In this document: positions 33,610 to 39,458 of the stretch, piece by piece
How the letters are laid out: the number at the start of each line of letters is the position of its first letter
Position numbering within the stretch: the stretch's first letter is position 1
Source of the DNA: Ramicandelaber brevisporus
Lineage: Eukaryota > Kickxellomycota > Ramicandelaberales > Ramicandelaberaceae
Direction of reading: 5' to 3'
Length of the DNA: 39,458 nucleotides
Assembly (NCBI GenBank): GCA_025201865.1
Contig: MU602714.1
Coordinates: 7,917 to 47,374 of the forward strand
Notes under the pieces: generated by a model
Told to the model about the DNA's origin: nothing
Databases searched by the model: none
Seen by the model: only the letters and a program-made list of their open reading frames with translations
Program-made: the position numbers and the translations under genes

Positions 33610-33626
33610 GGCACTGCTGCTGTCAT
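30132..33626 (-). CDS. Boi1/Boi2-like polarity scaffold: SH3-SAM-PH plus C-terminal CH-like domain
   Basis: 1164 residues. SH3 domain at about 23-80 ('VWAIHDFVPENEDEVAF', then 'GDGWWLGRNIHGATGLFPAN'). SAM domain at about 265-330 ('WTIEQVAHWLHSIGFGSLAH'). PH domain at about 734-840 ('THQGWLQKKSDTYKIWQSRY', ending 'AVRDWIKVLIKA'). A calponin-homology-like domain lies at about 1012-1140, with 'YIKWMNHIF', 'VTDLKQDMRDGSVLTAFVEE' and 'ALDFMRNSVGI...EDIALG'. Long Gln/His/Asn-rich linkers separate the domains. Known of the family: Boi proteins bind Cdc42/Bem1 pathway partners, formins and phosphoinositides, and support bud or hyphal-tip growth and exocytosis. Inferred role: cortical polarity scaffold that may also touch actin through the CH-like domain. 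The start is the ATG at 33626 (MTAAVPQQQQ); 13 codons upstream are open from a TTG only. The same-strand neighbours on both sides are unrelated. Confidence 0.85.
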
Positions 33627-33810
33627 CTGTGTGCGTACTTCTCGCCCACGTTGCTCTTTCAGCAATAGTTGTTGTAGCTGGGGGTGGTGGTGTTATTAGC
33701 CTTTGAGCGCTCGTAGCTGGCTGGCTGGCTGCTGGCTGGTACAGTGAGTTGACAGAGTGAGTGAGTGAGTCTGCGTGTGTGAGATAAAAAGTTTCGATGT
33801 AAGCACACGC

Positions 33811-33812
33811 GC

Positions 33813-33844
<32 letters not shown>

Positions 33845-33850
33845 GAGAGA
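33811..33850. repeat. (GA)n microsatellite
   Basis: About 40 bp of GA repeats with two AAA interruptions, in the Boi-like promoter region. Confidence 0.85.
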
Positions 33851-34107
33851 CCGAAGAAAAGAAAGAAGAAAAAAGAAACGCTGTGAGTAACCCGACTCGA
33901 AGAGGAAGACAATCGTCTCTTCGACCAAGTCAAGTCAGACGATGTGTCCCCACTCATTCTCTCGCTCCGCGCGATTGTCGCACAGGGTGTGAGACTATCC
34001 CGGGGAACTCGCTACCACACACCACTACTACTATGACCACCATTCAACGTGTGACCACACCATCCACATCCACCAACGACACAAACAGTCTCCTCTTGCA
34101 TCATGCA

Positions 34108-34137
34108 TGCAAGCAAATAAGCAAGCAAGCAAGCAGA
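34108..34137. repeat. (GCAA)n microsatellite
   Basis: About seven units of GCAA/GCAAA lie between the Boi-like leader and the orphan gene. Confidence 0.75.
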
Positions 34138-34439
34138 TCCACCGTTGACGCGAAAGTAGGATCGCTAATGCAAGTTTGTTTAAAACAAAAAAGATATGCT
34201 TGTTTGCAACACCATACTAAACTGTGCAATGGGTGCCAATGTTCAACCTTGCGGTATGAGCGCATATATGTTGAATCAATGAAGCAGATCAATTGGCTAC
34301 CTCTTTAATAAACCCTCTCAAAGTCATTCGCTGTCAAATGTGTTTCCTTTTCCTGACATCTTATTTCATAAAGCCACATTGGCATATTAACTAAAAATGC
34401 CTTAAGGAAAAACACGAATAAACTTAACAAACAACAATA

Positions 34440-36893
34440 TTAAGAATCGCTAACCATGGCATCAAGTTGTTGTGTTTGTTGGACTGTCTGTTGGACTGCC
34501 TGCTGGGCTGCCTGCTGAGCTGCCTCTTGTTCTTGACGCTGACGTTCTTTGTATTCCATGTGCCTTCGAATCGCAGTATCGCCGAGGACGTGGCCTCTCA
34601 AGAACATGTACCGCTTGACATTGTGTTCATGGCGTGCATTCAGCGTGCGGATGTCACGCTGGCAGCTCACAATCTGCTGCGCCGCATGGCGAACATCACG
34701 CCATCGGTGAACGGGCCTGGCAGCTGCGCATACAATCAACGCATCCCTCAAACTCTCATTTGCACGCGCCATCAAGTGCCTGGCTCTAGCGAGTGAATGA
34801 GCTATCTCTACGCTGTCATCAAGCACTTGCAGACGAAGCCTCTCACGTTCATCAGCACTGCGGTTGAAGCGCCGCCACCGAGCTTCCTCACGCAGTTTAA
34901 CTTGGTGCATGTGATAACCGTGTGAACGCTTTCTTGGCGCTGCTTGAGTTGGGTGTCGCTGATATCTCGGGTGGTAGTACTGCTCCGCCTCCATGGTTTC
35001 AAGATTCTGCATCCAGCCAACACCTGTCATTGCCGAGACATGCAGTGACTGAATAGCGATACCGGTGCCTCCATTGATATCGCGGTCAACAGATCCTCCG
35101 CCAGGCACATAGCGAACGCGAGCACGCATGGCGGCTTGGTTGGAGAAGCCGTACAATTCTGAGACGCGTCCATCCCATTCACGGCCGTGGAACTTGTACT
35201 TCTTCTCCGGAACCTCGCAGCTTGCCATCGTAATCCTGCCAGTAACAGCACACGTTATAGAGGTGCGGAATTCGTTGACACTGGTGGTTGGCGCGTAGGA
35301 TGAAACAATGTCCTTGAACTGATGAGGGTTGTCAGACGCCCAAGATCCAACAATCAGCATGAGCTTGGTGTTTACATCGTGATGAGACATAATGTGCTTG
35401 ACGATCACGCGACCAGTGGCCTGTCTGAGCCCATAGTAGTGATCATCTGCAGCTAAAACTGGGCCGAACTCGCGTGAAGTGGCTTTGCGTGCTGCCCAGG
35501 CTGCGCCAAAGTCGCTGTGTGTTCTGATGTTTGCAATCTGATCTAAACCAAGTGCTGTCTTTTGCTCAGAGATTGAGGTGATAGGATAAAGCTGACGCGA
35601 AGCACGCTCTGCTGGGAAAAAATCCAAGATATTCGCGTAGCGAATGATAATAGTAACAAGATGATGAACAGTGCCTCTGAGCTGCGCCAACACTGGGTCA
35701 TATGGATCCATATTCACATTGGCCTCCATCTCATCTGCTGTGCGCTTGATGCTGGCGCGACGATTCAGATAATTGTGCACTCTACCTAGCCAAACCTCGT
35801 ACTTGATAGAGTGAATCTCTTTGCCAATTGCAAGAATATCGCTGTCACTGATGTATGTCATGTCTCTGTCAAGTGACCAGTTGAAGCTAAGCCAGGGAAT
35901 AATCAGCTCCAAGAAATCAAACAGCGGTGTCTCCTCATCCTTGAGCAAGTTGATAATGGCAGACACGCGTGCCATGACGTCATACTTGGTTTGACGAAGT
36001 GCATCACACTCTGCATTGTACCAAACGCGGCGAAGCTCCACCAGTCCATCATGCTCAACATCGGCAGCCACCTGATGAATGACGGCCAGTTCGGCAGCGC
36101 CAGAGTCCCGCTGCACTTGAGTACGAGACACCGTGACAACAGAGCGATGAAGCAGATAATTCTTGCTCTCGTACAGCCAACGGCGCTGCTCCGGAGTGAC
36201 CATCTTGTGCGTTAACCAGTGAAACCAGAGATGGTCCATAACCGCCAGATGCAGATCACATATTCCGGCAACTGGTGCCCACATTGAGACTGCTTTGCCA
36301 AACATGAGCTCACCTGGATCAACGGCATACGGCACACATTGATAGTCGAGCTCTGGATGCAGGATTGGGAACCCTTTGGCGTCGGTCATCTTCACAAAAC
36401 CATCAGGAAACAAACTCGGAAACGTGGTGTGGCGACGCTGGTTGACGCACTGCAGAATGACATCGAGCACGGTGAGTGGCAGCCATTTGCGGTCAGTGGC
36501 ATCATCGGGAAGTGTGTCGAGTCCACAGCTACTCATTACCAAGCCAGCAATCTGCCCAGGCGTTCCAATCGCGCCACGCTCAATTGCAACAAAGTTGAGC
36601 TTACCGTCGCTGCCTGCAGAGAGCAATCCATAAATACCGCCATCACAATTGGGGAATAGTGGCTTCGCGTACTCTTGTGGCGTCGGAATGGTGAACGAGT
36701 TCTTCATCTTCTGGAACTGTGCATTGGCTGTAAGGTGCGTGGGCACCATGTAACAAAGCGGATTGGACTGTGACTGAGGCGCGTAGCCATCTATCACAGG
36801 CGTCCTGGTGACACTCGGTGTGAGGTTGTCGAGATCAAGGCCAGGCCGTCGACTAGTGGAGATCGTCCGAGCGTAGCGTCTGTTTGCAAACAT
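34440..36893 (-). CDS. Uncharacterised 817-residue protein; possible dsRNA-mycovirus capsid-like origin (speculative)
   Basis: I do not recognise a family. The frame is complete, from the ATG at 36893 to the stop at 34440, with no internal break. The first ~25 residues are basic (MFANRRYARTISTSRRPG). Residues 30 to about 640 have balanced, mixed composition with many Trp, Tyr and His, and no Gln, Ser or Asn runs, unlike most other proteins in the window. No signal peptide or transmembrane helix is evident. Segments such as 'PLFDFLELIIPWLSFNWSLD' and 'GRVIVKHIMSHHDVNTKLML' suggest a compact, mostly helical fold. The last ~175 residues are Arg-rich and coiled-coil-like and end in a Gln-rich tail (QQAVQQTVQQTQQ). 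Length, composition and the lack of any cellular domain recall capsid proteins of totivirus-like fungal viruses, which are known to have been captured in fungal genomes, but this is an impression and not a match. A lineage-specific cellular protein is equally possible. Confidence 0.75.
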   Translation of the reverse strand: MFANRRYARTISTSRRPGLDLDNLTPSVTRTPVIDGYAPQSQSNPLCYMVPTHLTANAQFQKMKNSFTIPTPQEYAKPLFPNCDGGIYGLLSAGSDGKLNFVAIERGAIGTPGQIAGLVMSSCGLDTLPDDATDRKWLPLTVLDVILQCVNQRRHTTFPSLFPDGFVKMTDAKGFPILHPELDYQCVPYAVDPGELMFGKAVSMWAPVAGICDLHLAVMDHLWFHWLTHKMVTPEQRRWLYESKNYLLHRSVVTVSRTQVQRDSGAAELAVIHQVAADVEHDGLVELRRVWYNAECDALRQTKYDVMARVSAIINLLKDEETPLFDFLELIIPWLSFNWSLDRDMTYISDSDILAIGKEIHSIKYEVWLGRVHNYLNRRASIKRTADEMEANVNMDPYDPVLAQLRGTVHHLVTIIIRYANILDFFPAERASRQLYPITSISEQKTALGLDQIANIRTHSDFGAAWAARKATSREFGPVLAADDHYYGLRQATGRVIVKHIMSHHDVNTKLMLIVGSWASDNPHQFKDIVSSYAPTTSVNEFRTSITCAVTGRITMASCEVPEKKYKFHGREWDGRVSELYGFSNQAAMRARVRYVPGGGSVDRDINGGTGIAIQSLHVSAMTGVGWMQNLETMEAEQYYHPRYQRHPTQAAPRKRSHGYHMHQVKLREEARWRRFNRSADERERLRLQVLDDSVEIAHSLARARHLMARANESLRDALIVCAAARPVHRWRDVRHAAQQIVSCQRDIRTLNARHEHNVKRYMFLRGHVLGDTAIRRHMEYKERQRQEQEAAQQAAQQAVQQTVQQTQQLDAMVSDS

Positions 36894-37438
36894 GTTCGTG
36901 TATTACAGGTTTAAGGAGAAACAAAAGCAAAAGCAAAAGCAAAAACAAAACGAAGGCTGAGACCGTCGTGCACTGTGTGAGACATTCCAAGCACTTCTAG
37001 CAGCTCTTCATCGATTGACGAGAAGAGATCAGTAATTCAAAATACAAACACATTAAATGAATCTAGACCGGCTCTTCTCTTCTCTTTTCTTTTTTTTTAT
37101 TTTGTCCTTTGAGTTGCCTATCGATTGCTAACTCAGTGTGCAAACAACCAGTTAATAAAACAGCATTTTAACAGTTCTACTCTATCATCCGCAGTGGACA
37201 TTCTCGATTGCTGCGGAATAGCGCGGTGTGCCCAACGGTGGCTTTGCACTATTACTGAAGCAGTGTTCTGTTGAGTTGCTGCTCGCAACTAATCGATCAG
37301 TACATGTTATCCAAGCCTCATTTTTTTACACTTTATAAAAGCCACAAACTCGAGCAAACGACTGCGAATGAGAGTGCACTTTGAAGTTCGCCAGCACTCT
37401 CGTACTTCTTTTACACTTCTAAGCAATACAGAAAAGAA
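36894..37438. promoter_or_regulatory. Divergent promoter region (orphan gene / F-box-like gene)
   Basis: 545 bp between two genes reading away from each other. It has an AAGCAAA repeat near the orphan ATG (about 36920-36945), a TC/T-rich run (about 37073-37100) and a TATA box for the F-box-like gene on the right. Confidence 0.5.
37334..37340 (+). promoter_or_regulatory. TATA box of the F-box-like gene
   Basis: TATAAAA lies 99 bp before the ATG at 37439, after a poly-T stretch. It is the best-formed TATA element seen in the window, placed by motif and distance only. Confidence 0.55.
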
Positions 37439-39088
37439 ATGGCTGTACAGACTTCACCGCTACTTTGGCTGCCCACGGAGCTGTTGCTTCTCATCGCCAA
37501 CGAGCTGCCAACTTCTGAACACTTCGAGCTACTGTTTGTCTGCCGTGCATTCCACGACGCTTTTGTGCAGTCTATTTGGCGTGAGCCGACAGGCAAGCTG
37601 TATGAGCTGGAACATCGTGAAGTGCGTGATTCTGCCATCCAGCGATATCATCAGTTCATTCGGACTGTTGCGTATACCCCAAGCATGGACGACCACCAAG
37701 TTGATTTACGCGTCTTGCTGAAGCATGTCAATCATCTCGTATTACCGCTATCAAGTGCTCTCCATGTCCTCTCGGATTTTGCAGGTGAATGTCTCCAACA
37801 TGTGACGTTCAAGCTTGGCGAAGGCGATGCTACTCTAGATGAAGCTCACCGCAGAGATTTGGTTGGCTGGCTCAACGGAGACTCTGGCGGTTACATCCTC
37901 TCTGTCACTTGGCATATTCCAAGCGAGCGTTTAGCTATCGTTGTTCGCTCACTCATCTCTGCAATGACTAAATCGGATATTTGTCGAGTTCAAGTATCCA
38001 ACTGGTTCTCTTTTGACTCTGAAGTGGTTAAACTGCTGGCTCCGTATTTGACTGAGCTCGTTGATAGCGATGCCATTAGCTCAGATGACTGCATGACGCT
38101 GAGAACCTGCGAGCAATTTGGGACTCGTTTTGGCACATCCAGCATTGCGTATCCATGGCTCACCACGCTTCATCTGCCAATGTGCTGCCACGATTCATTC
38201 TCGTATGCTGACAACGGTGACCGCCAGGATAATGACTTTTCTGGATTGGCACATGTAGCTGACGCTGGTCGATTTCCGAAGCTGTCTAAGTTACACGTTG
38301 TGGGACTGCCTTTTAGTGGCGAGCGAGACTATCGACCTTCGCTGTCGCTACTATTCAGTCAGCAATGGACAACAGTCGTGGACATACACTTTAGACACGG
38401 TTTACGACTCTGTGATATCATTTCGTATCTCCCATCTGTACCAAAGGCGAAGAGAGTCACTATCGATGCATATTTTGGACTGCGTAGCTTCATGATGGAA
38501 ACCTGGAACGACGAAGCAATCACGGCTGAATGGGATACAACCATTGAAACGATTGATCTACATCAACTTGGAACTACCCTACCCCGCCTAGAGATCCTCA
38601 AAGTCACCTACAACCGCAGAATCAGTGTCATTGCCGCTGCTCCAGCTTCAGCTCCTGCACCAGGAGACCGACACCTTTTGCATCGCCTTAGAGAATTGGA
38701 GTTTTACTGCAAACATGCCGTAGATTCTGATGCATATCGAATGATTCTTACTGCACCAAAACTACATGACTTGAATATTTGCATCACAGACTTCACAAGT
38801 CCACCAGATGGTAGTCTTGGCAATGTTGTATCACTCAGCGTGACATGGCTTGGCCTAGAGGACGGCGAGATTAAAGTGGAGCAGTACACTGCAGATGACT
38901 TTGTCAAAATGCTGAGTCGATATCCCGCCTTAGAGAGGCTTGTGTGTTATAACCTTTCCAAACGAATTAGAGCGGCCATTCGACGTGTCTATCCCAATTT
39001 GGAACTGCGTTTTATACAGCGTCCAGCCTTTACGCTACGTCGACCTCTTAATAAGAAAACATCGGGTCTTTATAGATGGATTATATGA
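37439..39088 (+). CDS. F-box-like / LRR-like protein
   Basis: 549 residues. The F-box pattern fills about residues 9-48: 'LWLPTELLLLIANELP', then a helix with 'LLFVCRAFHDAFVQSIW'. The rest is a Leu-rich, weakly periodic array (e.g. 'FPKLSKLHVVGLPF', 'LPRLEILKVTYN', 'APKLHDLNICITDF') consistent with a degenerate LRR solenoid. Known of the family: substrate receptor of an SCF ubiquitin ligase, binding Skp1 through the F-box. The substrate is unknown. The ATG at 37439 lies directly before the F-box and 99 bp after a TATA box. Layout, length and some positions match the gene at 11-1714 (both have LPxEL near the start and a short 'RY..(L/F)(V/I)R' stretch at about residues 67-79), so they may be distant members of one expanded family. 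The base composition here is like the window average, unlike the A/T-rich first gene. Confidence 0.75.
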   Translation: MAVQTSPLLWLPTELLLLIANELPTSEHFELLFVCRAFHDAFVQSIWREPTGKLYELEHREVRDSAIQRYHQFIRTVAYTPSMDDHQVDLRVLLKHVNHLVLPLSSALHVLSDFAGECLQHVTFKLGEGDATLDEAHRRDLVGWLNGDSGGYILSVTWHIPSERLAIVVRSLISAMTKSDICRVQVSNWFSFDSEVVKLLAPYLTELVDSDAISSDDCMTLRTCEQFGTRFGTSSIAYPWLTTLHLPMCCHDSFSYADNGDRQDNDFSGLAHVADAGRFPKLSKLHVVGLPFSGERDYRPSLSLLFSQQWTTVVDIHFRHGLRLCDIISYLPSVPKAKRVTIDAYFGLRSFMMETWNDEAITAEWDTTIETIDLHQLGTTLPRLEILKVTYNRRISVIAAAPASAPAPGDRHLLHRLRELEFYCKHAVDSDAYRMILTAPKLHDLNICITDFTSPPDGSLGNVVSLSVTWLGLEDGEIKVEQYTADDFVKMLSRYPALERLVCYNLSKRIRAAIRRVYPNLELRFIQRPAFTLRRPLNKKTSGLYRWII

Positions 39089-39458
39089 GTGGATAGTGCA
39101 TCCAGCTATATCCTTCTACTTTTTTCATCATATATGTATACCCCGATCAAAACGCGCCTATAACATCTCACTCTCATCCAATCCAAAGAAATAGACTGGG
39201 AGGAGGGAGAAGACTGGAGTGAGCACTGAAAGGATAAAGAAATCGTAAGAAGCAGGGTTCTGGGGGAGGAAAGGTCTGTACTTCTTTTCGGACAGCCTTG
39301 ACTGAGAAACGGCTATTTAAAGAACATTCCTTTATGTAACACCACGCCAGTCAAGGGTAGTTAGAAGGTATGCTTAAACCCTCGTATATCTGCTTGCACC
39401 TCACTTTCCGCTATCCTCTCCGCCGCGCTTCATCGCATTCTCCAAAACAAAGCCGTCC
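39089..39458. other. Right-end intergenic region
   Basis: The first part is the 3' region of the F-box-like gene. A TATTTAAA at about 39314-39321, followed by a pyrimidine-rich stretch (about 39395-39440), could be the promoter and leader of a plus-strand gene beyond the window. Nothing else is seen. Confidence 0.35.

Larger units (their letters stand above)
33627..34439. promoter_or_regulatory. Intergenic region: Boi-like promoter and 3' end of the 817-residue gene
   Basis: 813 bp between two minus-strand genes. It holds a (GA)n tract (about 33811-33850), GTGA/GAGT repeats (about 33740-33770), a GCAA repeat (about 34108-34137) and an A/T-rich part next to 34439. The plus-strand open frame 33775-34308 starts at GTG and is driven by the GA tract; it has no recognisable domain. 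Confidence 0.4.

Noticed and set aside
33775-34308. 177-codon plus-strand frame upstream of the Boi-like gene
   Set aside because: It starts at GTG, its first third is translated GA microsatellite (RERERKRERK), and no domain is visible.

Overview
The window looks like nuclear DNA from a fungus, probably an early-diverging (zoopagomycete- or mucoromycete-type) lineage. The evidence is the set of fungal-type proteins: a CRT10-like WD protein, a Boi1/2-like SH3-SAM-PH polarity protein, an Hlj1/DNAJB12-type ER J-protein, a Syt1/EFA6-type Arf-GEF, a Yat2-like carnitine acetyltransferase, a Pff1/ERMP1-type M28 membrane protease and a secreted tyrosinase. Twelve protein-coding loci are seen. Every one reads as a single open frame with no obvious intron, and most carry long Gln, Ser, Asn, Gly or Asp tracts. 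The lineage call is an inference. No rRNA, tRNA, transposon or CRISPR was recognised.

Layout, left to right. 11-1714 (-) is an F-box-like/LRR-like protein, divergent from 2112-3659 (+), a DCAF4-like WD40 protein. A 1.4-kb gap between convergent genes (3660-5091) holds no convincing gene, but has a perfect 11-bp hairpin and a ~10-bp tandem repeat. Three minus-strand genes follow: an ER-membrane DnaJ (5092-6489), a seven-transmembrane receptor-like protein (7010-~9532) and a CRT10-like WD protein (9867-12485). Three plus-strand genes come next: the M28 membrane metalloprotease (12930-17081, frame broken near its end), the tyrosinase (17765-19441) and a 1948-residue Sec7-PH Arf exchange factor (20420-26266). 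Three minus-strand genes follow: carnitine acetyltransferase (26624-29221), the Boi-like scaffold with a C-terminal CH-like domain (30132-33626) and an unrecognised 817-residue protein (34440-36893). The window closes with a second F-box-like gene (37439-39088, +).

The genes do not form one pathway; this is ordinary fungal gene order. There are loose themes. One is ubiquitin-ligase substrate adaptors: two F-box-like proteins, a DCAF4-like protein with two WDxR motifs and a CRT10-like protein. Another is secretory-pathway and polarity functions: the ER J-protein, the ER/vacuole M28 protease, the Arf-GEF and the Boi scaffold.

The observations most worth a second look are these. (1) A 95-bp near-perfect tandem duplication shifts the frame of the M28 protease gene, and its original C-terminus is still open downstream. 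(2) The 817-residue orphan lacks the low complexity of its neighbours and might be a domesticated mycovirus capsid-like gene (speculative). (3) The seven-TM protein has arginines at every third residue after TM5. (4) An SR-rich loop sits inside the membrane protease.

Start codons were placed at ATG. Several frames stay open further upstream but only from non-ATG codons, and those extensions were treated as 5' leader.
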